Positions 1 to 9,000 of a stretch of DNA of 64,000 nt are shown in pieces. The position numbers were made by a program, and so were the translations under genes. The DNA is from Tenacibaculum aquimarinum (GTDB lineage Bacteria; Bacteroidota; Bacteroidia; Flavobacteriales; Flavobacteriaceae): the NCBI RefSeq assembly GCF_022478115.1, contig NZ_JAKGSC010000002.1:186001-250000 (forward strand), given 5' to 3'. The notes beneath the pieces are model-generated. The model was given only the letters and a program-made list of their open reading frames with translations. It was not told the DNA's origin and made no database searches. How positions within the stretch are numbered: position 1 is the first letter of the stretch; every line of letters starts with the position of its first letter.

Positions 1-462
1 AATGAGATAAAAACTTTTGATACAGATTGCGGAAAAATAGGTGTGTTAATTTGTTATGATTCTGAGTTCCCAGAACTAAGTAGAATTTTAGCAGAAGAAG
101 GAATGGATATTCTATTTATTCCGTTTTTAACAGATACTCAAAATGGATATTCGCGAGTTAGACATTGCGCACAAGCAAGAGCTATAGAAAACGAATGTTA
201 TGTAGCCATTGCTGGTAGTGTTGGTAATTTACCGAAAGTAAATAATATGGATATTCAGTATGCGCAATCTATGGTATTTACACCTTGCGATTTTTCGTTT
301 CCTGCAAACGGAATAAAAGCAGAAGCAACCACAAATACAGAAATGATTTTAATTGCTGATGTAGATTTAGACTTGTTAAAAGACCTAAATCAATTTGGTA
401 GTGTACGTAATTTAAAAGATAGAAGAACAGATATATTCGAGGTTAAAAAACTTCAAAAATAA
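1..462 (+). CDS. Carbon-nitrogen hydrolase (nitrilase superfamily), C-terminal part, truncated by the window edge
   Basis: The reading frame is open from the first base, so the true start lies outside the window; the GTG at 43 is an internal codon. The visible part contains GKIGVLICYDSEFPE, the nitrilase-superfamily nucleophile-elbow motif with its catalytic Cys. It is followed by RAIENECYVAIAG, typical of the C-terminal half of the fold. Family members hydrolyse amides or nitriles through a Glu-Lys-Cys triad; the Glu and Lys would lie upstream or near the edge. In Bacteroidota such domains are often fused to an N-terminal GNAT acetyltransferase, which cannot be tested here. The gene ends 12 nt before a polyamine-type synthase, so a link to polyamine or amine metabolism is an inference from context. 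The substrate is unknown. Confidence 0.9.
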   Translation, partial: NEIKTFDTDCGKIGVLICYDSEFPELSRILAEEGMDILFIPFLTDTQNGYSRVRHCAQARAIENECYVAIAGSVGNLPKVNNMDIQYAQSMVFTPCDFSFPANGIKAEATTNTEMILIADVDLDLLKDLNQFGSVRNLKDRRTDIFEVKKLQK

Positions 463-474
463 CAATATTTAAAA

Positions 475-1443
475 ATGAAAAAACCAATTACAAATTTTAT
501 AGAAAAATACTTTTTACACTTTAACGCAGCTGCTTTAGTTGATGCAGCTAAAGGATATGAAGCACAATTAAACAAAGGGTCTAAAATGTTAGTTTCTTTA
601 GCAGGAGCAATGAGCACTGCAGAGTTAGGAAAGATTTTTGCAGAAATGATTCGACAAGATAAAGTGCAAATAGTTTCTTGTACAGGTGCAAACTTAGAAG
701 AAGATGTTATGAATTTAGTAGCACATTCTCACTACAAACGTGTGCCAAATTACAGAGATTTAACGCCACAAGATGAGTGGGATTTATTAGAAAAAGGTTT
801 AAACCGAGTTACAGATACATGTATTCCAGAAGAAGAAGCTTTTAGAAGAATTCAAGAACATATTGTAAAAATATGGAAAGATGCTGAAGCAAAAGGTGAA
901 CGTTATTTACCACATGAATACATGTATAAATTATTGTTGTCTGGTGTTTTAGAACAATATTATGAAATAGACATTAAAGATTCTTGGATGTACGCTGCTG
1001 CAGAAAAAAATCTACCAATTATTTGTCCAGGTTGGGAAGACTCTACTATGGGAAATATTTTTGCATCGTATGTGTTAAAAGGCGAATTAAAAGCAAGTAC
1101 TGTAAAGTCTGGAATAGAATACATGACTTTTTTAGCTGATTGGTACACAGCTAATTCTGAAAACGGAATTGGATTTTTCCAAATAGGAGGAGGAATTGCT
1201 GGAGATTTCCCGATTTGTGTAGTGCCAATGTTATACCAAGATATGGAAAAACCAGAAACACCATTTTGGAGTTATTTTTGTCAGATTTCAGATTCTACTA
1301 CAAGTTATGGTTCGTATTCAGGCGCAGTTCCAAATGAGAAAATTACTTGGGGTAAATTAGATATTGATACACCTAAATTTATTATAGAAAGTGATGCGAC
1401 TATTGTTGCTCCATTAATCTTTGCTTATTTATTAGAAATGTAA
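475..1443 (+). CDS. Deoxyhypusine synthase-family protein (probable polyamine/homospermidine-type synthase)
   Basis: At 322 aa this matches the deoxyhypusine synthase fold. Seen: a Gly-rich NAD-binding stretch QIGGGIAGDFP near residues 236-246 and a C-terminal ITWGKLDID in which Lys294 sits where the deoxyhypusine synthase active-site lysine is found (WGK). Deoxyhypusine synthase transfers the aminobutyl group of spermidine to eIF5A, which bacteria lack. Bacterial relatives are known or suspected homospermidine or other polyamine synthases, so the acceptor is probably a small amine (inference). The ATG at 475 follows an A-rich stretch without Shine-Dalgarno. It lies just behind an amidase-family gene and ahead of a small acidic protein gene in the same direction. 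Confidence 0.88.
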   Translation: MKKPITNFIEKYFLHFNAAALVDAAKGYEAQLNKGSKMLVSLAGAMSTAELGKIFAEMIRQDKVQIVSCTGANLEEDVMNLVAHSHYKRVPNYRDLTPQDEWDLLEKGLNRVTDTCIPEEEAFRRIQEHIVKIWKDAEAKGERYLPHEYMYKLLLSGVLEQYYEIDIKDSWMYAAAEKNLPIICPGWEDSTMGNIFASYVLKGELKASTVKSGIEYMTFLADWYTANSENGIGFFQIGGGIAGDFPICVVPMLYQDMEKPETPFWSYFCQISDSTTSYGSYSGAVPNEKITWGKLDIDTPKFIIESDATIVAPLIFAYLLEM

Positions 1444-1450
1444 TTATAAT

Positions 1451-1493
1451 TGTCATTCTGAAATGAGTTTTTTTTAAACGATTGAGGAATCTA
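1451..1493 (+). repeat. TGTCATTC-type intergenic repeat, degenerate copy
   Basis: The element begins TGTCATTCTGAA right after the deoxyhypusine synthase-like stop codon and ends GAGGAATCT. The same start and end words recur at 12017, 43944 and, in part, 52253. Here the inner stem is poorly formed, so this looks like a decayed or variant copy of the hairpin family. Confidence 0.5.
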
Positions 1494-1521
1494 AAAAACA
1501 ACAAAATAAAAGTATTAAAAA

Positions 1522-1794
1522 ATGAAAAGAGTAATCGTAGAATACGCAAAATTAACAAAAGACATATTAGATATGTTAATTGATAAATATCCTGATGGTT
1601 ATGATTATAGTGATGTAATTTCCTTTAAAAATGCAAAAGGGGAAACTGTAAAAGCAGTAGAAGTAAAAACTGAAGACACACATTATTTAGTCAAAATAAG
1701 TGATCGTTTAGAAAATGCAATGGAAGAATATGCAGAAGATGAAGAGTTTTTTGATGATAATGATGATTTTGATATAAATGATTTAGAAGATTAA
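1522..1794 (+). CDS. Small acidic conserved-looking hypothetical protein
   Basis: A 90-aa protein with no signal peptide or membrane segment. The N-terminal two thirds look folded (alternating basic and hydrophobic, for example RVIVEYAKLTKDIL and VKAVEVKTEDTHYLVKI). The last 25 residues are almost entirely Asp/Glu and probably disordered. I do not recognise a family. The ATG at 1522 is preceded by an A-rich stretch usual for this genome. It is the last gene of the rightward cluster and is followed 17 nt later by a strong intrinsic terminator. Real coding is supported by clean length, regular codon use and conserved-looking placement rather than by a known motif. Confidence 0.75.
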   Translation: MKRVIVEYAKLTKDILDMLIDKYPDGYDYSDVISFKNAKGETVKAVEVKTEDTHYLVKISDRLENAMEEYAEDEEFFDDNDDFDINDLED

Positions 1795-1803
1795 TTAAAT
1801 AAC

Positions 1804-1840
1804 AAAAAAATCCGTTTCAATTTTGAAACGGATTTTTTAT
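1804..1840. terminator. Bidirectional intrinsic terminator
   Basis: A perfect 10-bp inverted repeat, TCCGTTTCAA / TTGAAACGGA, lies at 1811-1832, with an A run on one side and a T run on the other. It sits between convergent genes ending at 1794 (+) and 1857 (-) and can serve both. Confidence 0.88.
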
Positions 1841-1856
1841 TATAAATAACCACTTA

Positions 1857-3086
1857 TTAATTTACTTCTTGTCCTCTGCTTCTGTAACGTAAAACTTTCA
1901 TGTGTTGTATATATGCCTTTAAAACATCATCTTTAGTCTCTAAATTAGATAAGTTTTGTTTTGCAAAACTATTTTGAACTTCTTTGACTTTCAGTTTTGA
2001 ATATGTTGACTCCATTTCATTAATTTGATCAATTAAAGGATTCTTATTTGGGTTTGCCAATGGTTTTCCATTTCTACCATTTTTATAATCCCAAATAGAT
2101 ATTGCTCTATTTTTATGTCTAAGTCTTTCGCTGATTCTTCTATTTTCAACTTTAGAAGTATTTAATTTTAAATCACCTCCTTTAGTAACTCCTGCTTTAT
2201 GTTCTAATCCTGGTTGTTTTTTTTGTTTGGTTTGTGAACGTGCATCAATCTCTGCATCAAAATCAAGAAGTGAAGACCCATTAACTTGTTTTGCTTTTTT
2301 AGGAGATTTAGGTTTTTTAATTCTTTCTTCTAAAACAGCAGGTGGTGGAATAGGCACATTTTTTACTTTATTTATTTTAGCTTTTGGGTTAGAAACCTTC
2401 TTTTTTACTGGAGGAAATTTAGTTATTTCTTCAACATAGACTCCTGGTGATTTATATGTTTTTAAGTGTTTTATATACCCTTTAAAAACATCTTCTTTTG
2501 TTTTGTATTCTTTACCAACATGACCTTCAATTCTATAAAAATCATATTCAAATTGTTTAACGAACTTTTTTAAATCAGCAGTATTTAATTTCTTTTCTGA
2601 TTGATTAACGATGTCTATCAACTCAAAATTATGAGGATTTGGAATTGGTTTATCAAAACGCTCTCTATCAGTAATTACTGTTATCCATTTTGTGTCAAAT
2701 TTAATGTTGAAGGTAATAGTATAATTCTCTTTTTTAGTGTTAGAAAGCACTTTAAATGTAAATGTTTCAAAACTTTTACACTCTACACATCTGTTTTCTA
2801 AAAGCCCTTTAAGTATTGCACTTTCGAGCCCTTTTTCTGTAGTTGCTCTTTCAACTATTGGTGTTATATATTTAGAAAGATAAACAGAACGGTCTTTATC
2901 TGCCAAAGCACTTAACTCTTTTAAGGATTGCTTATCCATTTTAATTGTAGATAAGTTAACATTGTTATTGGCATTTTTTATAATAATATCAATTCCTTCA
3001 ACTGGGTCATCTCCGCCTTGAAATAGTGCAAATCCCAAAGTTGTAAAAAGTCCAATTGCAAATACTAATAGTTTAATTTTTTTCAT
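1857..3086 (-). CDS. Exported or membrane-anchored hypothetical protein with an internal duplicated segment
   Basis: I choose the ATG at 3086 (409 aa), because the frame's only upstream start is a TTG six codons earlier. The N-terminus has a short basic head and one hydrophobic segment (LLVFAIGLFTTLGFALF), a signal peptide or anchor. A Cys pair (CVEC) lies near residue 100. The middle is Lys/Pro-rich (residues about 225-270) and looks like a flexible linker. Residues about 146-213 and 341-402 resemble each other (KPIPNPHNF..LIDIVN...TKEDVFKGYIKHLK versus KPLANPNKNPLIDQIN...TKDDVLKAYIQHMK), indicating an internal duplication flanking the linker. I do not recognise the family; a periplasmic role is only an inference from the N-terminus. 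Confidence 0.72.
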   Translation of the reverse strand: MKKIKLLVFAIGLFTTLGFALFQGGDDPVEGIDIIIKNANNNVNLSTIKMDKQSLKELSALADKDRSVYLSKYITPIVERATTEKGLESAILKGLLENRCVECKSFETFTFKVLSNTKKENYTITFNIKFDTKWITVITDRERFDKPIPNPHNFELIDIVNQSEKKLNTADLKKFVKQFEYDFYRIEGHVGKEYKTKEDVFKGYIKHLKTYKSPGVYVEEITKFPPVKKKVSNPKAKINKVKNVPIPPPAVLEERIKKPKSPKKAKQVNGSSLLDFDAEIDARSQTKQKKQPGLEHKAGVTKGGDLKLNTSKVENRRISERLRHKNRAISIWDYKNGRNGKPLANPNKNPLIDQINEMESTYSKLKVKEVQNSFAKQNLSNLETKDDVLKAYIQHMKVLRYRSRGQEVN

Positions 3087-3191
3087 TGTTGCTTTGTTTT
3101 TCAATTACTCTTTGTTATAATTCAATTTTAATGCCAAGTTATATTTTTTTATTTAAATAACCTTAAGGAAACACTTCTGTATTTAAAACAT

Positions 3192-3226
3192 AAAAAACCC
3201 GTTTCAAAATAGAAACGGATTTTTAT
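3192..3226 (-). terminator. Intrinsic terminator of fahA
   Basis: The stem CCGTTTC / GAAACGG (3199-3218, loop AAAATA) is flanked by A and T runs. It lies 21 nt beyond the fumarylacetoacetase stop codon on the minus strand. Confidence 0.82.
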
Positions 3227-3246
3227 TTAATTGATAGAGAATTAGT

Positions 3247-4527
3247 TTATAATTTAGCAGGTAAAACCTTACCAGTACATTCTCCAAATCCAATACGTAC
3301 TTCATCATTTTGAGAATAACCACGCATAATTACAGTGTCATTATCATTAATAAATTTACGTTCAGAACCGTCTTTTAATTTAATAGGGTTTTGTCCACGC
3401 CAAGTTAATTCTAACATAGAGCCAAAGCTATCTTTTGTTGGTCCAGAAATTGTTCCAGAACCCATCATATCTCCAGCTTCAACAGGACACCCATTTACAG
3501 TATGGTGCGCTAATTGTTGCGCCATTGTCCAATACATGTATTTAAAATTAGAATTACAAACAACCGTTTCTTCTTTGTCTTCTGGTTGAATTGCCATTTG
3601 TAAGTTTATATCATAACTTCCTTTTCCTTCTTGTTTTAAATATGGTAAAGGTTCATGAACTTGTTTAGGATTTTCAGTTCTAAATGGCTCTAAAGCATCT
3701 AAAGTAACAATCCAAGGAGAAATTGTTGAAGCAAAGTTTTTTCCTAAAAACGGTCCTAATGGAACATATTCCCAAGCTTGTATGTCTCTTGCAGACCAGT
3801 CATTAAATAAGACCAATCCAAAAATGTGTTCTTCAGTTTCTTCAATAGGAATTCTATCTCCTAAATCATTTGCATCTGTAGTAATAAATGCCATTTCTAA
3901 TTCGAAATCTAATAATTTTGTTGGACCAAAGTTTGGTGTTTTTTCACCTTCGCTAGGTCTTTGTTGTCCAACTGGACGACGAATCGGTGTTCCCGAAGGA
4001 ATGATAGAAGAACTTCTTCCATGATAACCAATTGGTATGTGTAACCAGTTTGGTAATAATGCATTTTCTGGATCTCTAAATAAAGAACCAACATTAGTTG
4101 CGTGTTCTTTACTTGCATAAAAATCTGTATAATCTCCAACAGAAACAGGTAAAAGCATTTCAACTTCATCCATTCTAAAGATAATTTTATCTTTATGTTC
4201 TGCGTTATCACGTAGTTTTCCGTTTACAACATCAAAAACTTCAGCAATTCTATTACGAACTAAACGCCATGTTTTACGACCGTCTGCAATAAAATCATTT
4301 AAAGTATCTTGTAAAAACATATCATCCGTAAGTGGAATTCCTTCAAAATATCCTAATTGATGAAAAGCACCTAAGTCGATTGCAAAATCTCCAATTCTTG
4401 TTCCAATAGTAATTATATCATCTCTTGTTAAAAAAACTCCGAAAGGAATATTCTGAATTGGGAAGTCAGAATTATCCTCAACTTTTAACCAAGATTTCCT
4501 ATTCGTATTGTTTGCTGTTATAACCAT
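3247..4527 (-). CDS. fahA: Fumarylacetoacetase
   Basis: Hydrolyses 4-fumarylacetoacetate to fumarate and acetoacetate, the last step of tyrosine/homogentisate breakdown (EC 3.7.1.2), in the cytosol. The 426-aa length is normal for the full two-domain enzyme. Visible active-site elements are DYTDFYASKEHATN with metal ligand Asp135 and general base His142, LLDFELEMAF with metal-binding Glu209 and Glu211, and FNDWSARDIQ with Asp243. The N-terminal SH3-like domain precedes them. The gene is transcribed alone and leftward, divergent from glyA, with its own terminator at 3192-3226. A minus-strand TAGGTTTG box lies at 4550-4557, 22 nt before the ATG. No other tyrosine-degradation gene is in the window. 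Confidence 0.97.
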   Translation of the reverse strand: MVITANNTNRKSWLKVEDNSDFPIQNIPFGVFLTRDDIITIGTRIGDFAIDLGAFHQLGYFEGIPLTDDMFLQDTLNDFIADGRKTWRLVRNRIAEVFDVVNGKLRDNAEHKDKIIFRMDEVEMLLPVSVGDYTDFYASKEHATNVGSLFRDPENALLPNWLHIPIGYHGRSSSIIPSGTPIRRPVGQQRPSEGEKTPNFGPTKLLDFELEMAFITTDANDLGDRIPIEETEEHIFGLVLFNDWSARDIQAWEYVPLGPFLGKNFASTISPWIVTLDALEPFRTENPKQVHEPLPYLKQEGKGSYDINLQMAIQPEDKEETVVCNSNFKYMYWTMAQQLAHHTVNGCPVEAGDMMGSGTISGPTKDSFGSMLELTWRGQNPIKLKDGSERKFINDNDTVIMRGYSQNDEVRIGFGECTGKVLPAKL

Positions 4528-4549
4528 TGTGTTGTAATTTATTTTTTAT

Positions 4550-4557
4550 CAAACCTA
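4550..4557 (-). promoter_or_regulatory. Candidate -7 box of fahA
   Basis: TAGGTTTG on the minus strand matches the Bacteroidota TAnnTTTG -7 consensus in all fixed positions, 22 nt upstream of the fahA start codon. No good -33 TTG is seen at 17-23 nt. Confidence 0.5.
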
Positions 4558-4667
4558 CATAATTTTTTCTCATTTTAAAATAAAAAAACAATGAAAAATA
4601 CATTTTTAACAGTACTTTATTTTGAAAAGCGTAATTATAATAAGTATTTATAAAATATTGCTAAAAG

Positions 4668-4701
4668 TTGTTTTATTCGAAATTGATTTTAACTATTTTT
4701 G
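4668..4701 (+). promoter_or_regulatory. Candidate glyA promoter
   Basis: A TTG at 4668-4670 and TATTTTTG at 4694-4701 are separated by 23 nt, within the 17-23 nt range of the flavobacterial -33/-7 promoter. The glyA ATG lies 23 nt downstream. Confidence 0.6.
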
Positions 4702-4724
4702 AAACTTATATAAATTAAACAACA

Positions 4725-5999
4725 ATGCAACAAGATCACTTAATTTTTGATTTAATTCAAGAGGAAAAAGAACGCCAACTTAATGGTTTAGAATTAATAG
4801 CTTCAGAAAATTTTGTAAGCGAACAAGTTATGCAAGCACAAGGCTCTGTTTTAACTAATAAATATGCTGAAGGATATCCTGGAAAAAGATATTATGGAGG
4901 TTGTGAAGTAGTAGATGTTGTAGAGCAGATTGCTATTGATAGAGCTAAGGAATTATTTGGAGCGGAATACGTAAATGTACAACCTCACTCTGGTTCTCAG
5001 GCAAATACAGCTGTTTTTGCAGCGTGTTTAAAACCTGGAGACACTATTTTAGGTTTCGATTTATCGCATGGAGGGCATTTAACACACGGATCTCCAGTTA
5101 ACTTTTCTGGTAAATTATATAATCCTGTTTTTTATGGAGTTGATAAAGAAACTGGAAGAATTGATTATAATCATATAGCTGAACAAGCTAAAGAACACAA
5201 GCCAAAATTAATTATTGCGGGTGCTTCTGCATATTCTCGTGATATGGATTTTGAAAAATTTAGAGAAATTGCAGATAGTGTAGGTGCAATTTTAATGGCA
5301 GATATTTCGCATCCAGCAGGTTTAATTGCTAAAGGAATTTTATCGGATCCATTACCACATTGTCATATTGTTACAACTACAACTCATAAAACATTACGTG
5401 GACCACGTGGTGGAATGATTATGATTGGTAAAGATTTCGAAAATCCGTTTGGATTAAAATTGAAATCAGGAAAATTAAAGAAAATGTCTACGTTAATTAA
5501 CTCGGCAGTTTTCCCTGGAAATCAAGGAGGACCATTAGAACACGTTATTGCTGCAAAAGCAATTGCTTTTGGTGAAGCGTTAACGGATGAGTTTTTAGAA
5601 TACCAATTACAAGTTAAAGAAAATGCTGCTGCAATGGCAAAAGCATTTGTTGCAAAAGGATATGATATTATTTCTGGAGGAACAGACAATCACTGTATGT
5701 TAATTGATTTACGTAATAAAAGTCTAACAGGTAAAGATGCTGAAAATGCACTTGTAAAAGCAGATATTACTGTAAACAAAAACATGGTTCCTTTTGATAC
5801 TGAAAGTCCATTTGTAACTTCAGGAATTAGAGTTGGAACAGCTGCAGTAACAACACGTGGATTAAAAGAAACAGATATGGAAACTGTAGTTTCTTTAATT
5901 GATGAAGCATTAATGAATGCTACAGATGAAGAAAAACTGAAACAAGTAGGAGAGAAGGTACATGAATTAATGCACCAAAGAAGATTATTTATAATGTAA
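4725..5999 (+). CDS. glyA: Serine hydroxymethyltransferase
   Basis: A PLP enzyme interconverting serine and glycine with transfer of a one-carbon unit to tetrahydrofolate (EC 2.1.2.1). At 424 aa it has the usual bacterial length. Seen: LIASENFVS near residue 24, [14 protein letters not shown] at 46-59, and the cofactor-lysine motif [14 protein letters not shown] with Lys222. The C-terminal domain shows [15 protein letters not shown]. It is monocistronic, divergent from fahA and convergent with rmuC, with a bidirectional terminator 20-45 nt past its stop. The glycine-cleavage protein gcvT, whose product uses the same folate pool, lies 3 kb away but in a separate unit. Confidence 0.98.
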   Translation: MQQDHLIFDLIQEEKERQLNGLELIASENFVSEQVMQAQGSVLTNKYAEGYPGKRYYGGCEVVDVVEQIAIDRAKELFGAEYVNVQPHSGSQANTAVFAACLKPGDTILGFDLSHGGHLTHGSPVNFSGKLYNPVFYGVDKETGRIDYNHIAEQAKEHKPKLIIAGASAYSRDMDFEKFREIADSVGAILMADISHPAGLIAKGILSDPLPHCHIVTTTTHKTLRGPRGGMIMIGKDFENPFGLKLKSGKLKKMSTLINSAVFPGNQGGPLEHVIAAKAIAFGEALTDEFLEYQLQVKENAAAMAKAFVAKGYDIISGGTDNHCMLIDLRNKSLTGKDAENALVKADITVNKNMVPFDTESPFVTSGIRVGTAAVTTRGLKETDMETVVSLIDEALMNATDEEKLKQVGEKVHELMHQRRLFIM

Positions 6000-6018
6000 A
6001 AAAGTTTTTTACAAAATT

Positions 6019-6048
6019 AAAAAAGCGACCAATTTGGTCGCTTTTTTT
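6019..6048. terminator. Bidirectional intrinsic terminator between glyA and rmuC
   Basis: The inverted repeat GCGACCAA / TTGGTCGC (6025-6041) has A-rich and T-rich flanks. It sits between the convergent glyA and rmuC stop codons. Confidence 0.87.
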
Positions 6049-7366
6049 AATCATCATCATTTGCTCTTGCAATAATATTTTCTGGTAGTGCTTTTTTAGC
6101 TTTTGCACCCATTTTCTTTAGTTTTTCTACACTGGTAATTAAGTTTCCTTTACCTTCAAAAAGTTTGTTCATAGCAGAATTATAATCTGTTTTAGAAGCG
6201 TCTATCTTTTTACCAACACCAATTAAATCTTTTAGTAAACCATCAAATTTATCATATAAAGCACCAGCTTGTCTTGATATTTCAATAGCATTTCGTTGTT
6301 GTTTTTCGTTATTCCACATCGTATCAATAGTACGTAATGTTGCCAATAAAGTTGTTGGAGTAACAATTACAATATTTTTCTCAAATGCTTTGTTGTACAA
6401 TGTATTATCTGTATTTAACGCAACTGCAAAAGCAGGTTCAATCGGTACAAAAAGAAGTACAAAATCTGGCGATTCTATTTTATAAATATCTTCGTATTTC
6501 TTTTCTGATAATTGATCTACATGTCGTTTTAAAGAATTAACATGCTCTTTTAAAAACTGTTCTCTTTGCTCTTCTTCGCCATTTACATATTGTTCATACG
6601 CAGTTAAAGAAACTTTAGAATCGACTACCATTTTTTTGTTGTCTGGTAAATGAATTACAACATCTGGTAATACTCTTTTTCCTTCGTCATTTGTGAAAGA
6701 TTGTTGTACAAAATATTCTCTATCTTTTTCTAATCCAGATTTTTCTAAAACACGTTCTAAAACTAATTCGCCCCAATTTCCTTGGGTTTTACTATCTCCT
6801 TTTAACGCTTTTGTTAAGTTGATAGCTTCTTTACTCATTTGTGTATTCAGCTCTTTTAAACCTATTATTTGTTGACGTAAAGCAGCATGATAATCAATAC
6901 TTTCTTTGTGAGTTTTGTCTACTTTATCTTCAAATCCTTTAATTTTTTCTTGCAACGGACTTAATATATTCTTGATATTTTCTTTATTCTGTTCCGTAAA
7001 TTTATTCGATTTTTCGTCTAAAATTTTATTCGCTAAGTTTTCAAATTCTTTGGTAAATTTTTCTTGTAGTTTTTCAACTTCGTCTTTGTTTTCAGTAAGT
7101 TTTAATTGTAGATTATTTAAATCTGCATCTTGGCGCGTATTAACTTTTATCAAGTCTTCTTTCTGAAATTGAATGTTTTTTACTTCATGTTTTAGCTCTT
7201 CAATGGTCTTTTCTGCGTTTTTCTGAGTTTCTGTTAGCATGGAATTACGTTCTTGTAAACCTGCTTTCTCTTGTTCAAACTTTAGTTTAGAAAAGTATCT
7301 GCCTGATAATAATCCTATTAAGATTCCTACAATAGCAAATACTAAGTATATTATTAAATCGTTCAT
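6047..7366 (-). CDS. rmuC: DNA recombination protein RmuC
   Basis: A 439-aa protein with one N-terminal membrane segment (about residues 5-22). A long coiled coil follows (about 25-150, KQ/EL-rich), then the RmuC domain with GNWGELVLERVLEKSGL, PDVVIHLPDNKKMVVDSKVSL and DFVLLFVPIEPAF. The PDVV...VDSK segment resembles a PD-(D/E)xK nuclease core. In E. coli RmuC limits recombination between inverted repeats; its biochemical activity is not firmly established. The stop overlaps the T run of the glyA/rmuC terminator. It is divergent from the acyltransferase gene at 7411 with only 44 nt between starts. Confidence 0.95.
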   Translation of the reverse strand: MNDLIIYLVFAIVGILIGLLSGRYFSKLKFEQEKAGLQERNSMLTETQKNAEKTIEELKHEVKNIQFQKEDLIKVNTRQDADLNNLQLKLTENKDEVEKLQEKFTKEFENLANKILDEKSNKFTEQNKENIKNILSPLQEKIKGFEDKVDKTHKESIDYHAALRQQIIGLKELNTQMSKEAINLTKALKGDSKTQGNWGELVLERVLEKSGLEKDREYFVQQSFTNDEGKRVLPDVVIHLPDNKKMVVDSKVSLTAYEQYVNGEEEQREQFLKEHVNSLKRHVDQLSEKKYEDIYKIESPDFVLLFVPIEPAFAVALNTDNTLYNKAFEKNIVIVTPTTLLATLRTIDTMWNNEKQQRNAIEISRQAGALYDKFDGLLKDLIGVGKKIDASKTDYNSAMNKLFEGKGNLITSVEKLKKMGAKAKKALPENIIARANDDD

Positions 7367-7410
7367 TATATCAAATTAAGTGTCTAAATTTATCACTTTA
7401 AAATCAATTA

Positions 7411-7971
7411 ATGGTACAAGCTATTTCAAAATTTATTTATACTAAAATCCTAGGTTGGAAATTGAGCGGTGATTTTCCGAAGGAATTAAAAAAATATGTA
7501 GTTATTGGTGCACCTCACACCAGCTGGAAAGATTTTCACATGGCTTTGTTAGCACGTAATTCTTGGGGAACAAAAATTAACTTTATTGGAAAAAAATCTA
7601 TTTTTAAATGGCCTTGGGGATTTTTTGTTAGAGCTTTTGGTGGTTCTCCTGTTGATAGAACAAAAAGCACCAACTTAGTAGATGCAATTGTACAATTATT
7701 CGATTCTAAAGAGGAATTTAGATTAGCATTATCTCCTGAAGGAACACGCCAAAGAGTTGAGAAATGGAAAACAGGTTTTTATTTTATTGCTAAAGGAGCA
7801 AATGTGCCCATTATTATGATGGCATTTGATTTTGGAAATAAAAAGTTTATTATTTCTGAACCTTTTTATACAACAGACAATATGGAAAACGATTTTAATG
7901 TTTTTCAAGATTTTTATAAAGACATAGTAGGAGCTAAGCCAGAATTGTTTAATAACAAGCGTATTTTATAA
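7411..7971 (+). CDS. 1-acyl-sn-glycerol-3-phosphate acyltransferase-like protein
   Basis: A 186-aa single-domain PlsC-type acyltransferase. Seen: the catalytic H-x4-D motif in APHTSWKDF, the glycine-containing acceptor motif LALSPEGTRQR, and a third block VPIIMMAFDFGNKKFIIS. Such enzymes transfer fatty acyl groups to lysophosphatidate or related glycerol/amino-lipid acceptors at the inner membrane. It is shorter than PlsC of about 240 aa and lacks a clear N-terminal membrane segment, so the acceptor may differ from lysophosphatidate. It is convergent with the metal-dependent hydrolase gene, with only 3 nt between stop codons. Confidence 0.88.
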   Translation: MVQAISKFIYTKILGWKLSGDFPKELKKYVVIGAPHTSWKDFHMALLARNSWGTKINFIGKKSIFKWPWGFFVRAFGGSPVDRTKSTNLVDAIVQLFDSKEEFRLALSPEGTRQRVEKWKTGFYFIAKGANVPIIMMAFDFGNKKFIISEPFYTTDNMENDFNVFQDFYKDIVGAKPELFNNKRIL

Positions 7972-7974
7972 CTT

Positions 7975-8973
7975 TTAGTTTCCTTTAATTCGTTGCCATA
8001 ATTCTGATAGTAACTTTTTTCCGTCTCTTTTTTGTTTCGGTTCTTCTGTAAAAGTTGGATTTCCGTTTGTATCAACATCAATTTTATATTTGAAAACAAA
8101 GTTTTGAGCATTTGGTTGCATGCTTAATGTTCCGAAACGTAAATCGTTAAAATACAGGTTGTTGTTTTCTTTATTAATGGTAAACCAACCTTTAGAAATT
8201 GCCATTATTCGTTTTGTTTTTGGGTGCTTTGCCAATTCTCCTAATAAATGATGATTCTTTGTGTATTCAGAAAACTGTATTGGTCTGCTATCAAAAAAAG
8301 AAGAATGTCCAATTAAATAAGCATTTTCCGTTTCTACATTTGCGCTCCATAAAATAGTGTTTAAAGGCGTTGGTTTTGTCTTTAAACTTTTATAAGTTAT
8401 CTGTTGATTTGCTAATTCCTTTTTGAATGTTTGAAAAGAAATCATTTTTAAAATAAGCGTTAACACTAAGTAAGAACTGCTAACTATTAAGCCCAAATTA
8501 TTGTAAAAACGTCTTTTTTTAGCTTGCTTTTTTTGGCGCATAGCCAAGATTAAAAAAACTAAAAAAGGAACCGTATATAACGGATCAATAACAAAAACAT
8601 TTTTAAAGGCGAGTCTAATATCAAGTGGCCAAAAAAGCTGTGTTCCCCAAGTTGTTTGTGCATCTAAAATAGGATGTGTAACAAACGCTAAGAAAAATAA
8701 TAGCGTCCAGTTTTTGAAGTTTTTATAACGCTCGTATTTACAAACTATAAAGGCAAATAGTGGCGCAAATAATACAGAAAATAAGATGGAATGTGTAAAA
8801 CCTCTATGGATTTCTAAAGCAGAAACTGTATCTGTAAAGTAAGAAGAGAAAATATCAAAATCTGGAATTGTACCAGCAATAGCGCCATATAACATTGCTT
8901 TGTTGCCAATTTTTCTTCCTAAAACAGCTTCTCCAACTGCAGCTCCTAAAACTATTTGAGTTAATGAATCCAA
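7975..8973 (-). CDS. Membrane-bound metal-dependent hydrolase (YdjM/DUF457 family)
   Basis: A 332-aa membrane protein. The N-terminal half shows the family signature: MDSLTQIVLGAAVGE, then GTIPDFDIFSSYF with acidic residues, HRGFTHSILF with two His, and HPILDAQTTWGTQLFWP. These His/Asp residues lie at membrane-segment ends and are proposed metal ligands. About four to five hydrophobic segments occupy residues 1-190. The C-terminal 140 residues are a soluble domain ending in a Lys-rich tail. The substrate is unknown in the whole family. The gene stands alone, downstream of the gcvT terminator. Confidence 0.85.
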   Translation of the reverse strand: MDSLTQIVLGAAVGEAVLGRKIGNKAMLYGAIAGTIPDFDIFSSYFTDTVSALEIHRGFTHSILFSVLFAPLFAFIVCKYERYKNFKNWTLLFFLAFVTHPILDAQTTWGTQLFWPLDIRLAFKNVFVIDPLYTVPFLVFLILAMRQKKQAKKRRFYNNLGLIVSSSYLVLTLILKMISFQTFKKELANQQITYKSLKTKPTPLNTILWSANVETENAYLIGHSSFFDSRPIQFSEYTKNHHLLGELAKHPKTKRIMAISKGWFTINKENNNLYFNDLRFGTLSMQPNAQNFVFKYKIDVDTNGNPTFTEEPKQKRDGKKLLSELWQRIKGN

Positions 8974-9000
8974 TGAGTGCTAAATTTATATTTCAATCAT

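Noticed and set aside
3909..4211. 100-codon ORF within fahA on the same strand in another frame
   Set aside because: fahA is full length with all catalytic residues; the alternative frame has no recognisable domain and is an AT-rich shadow.
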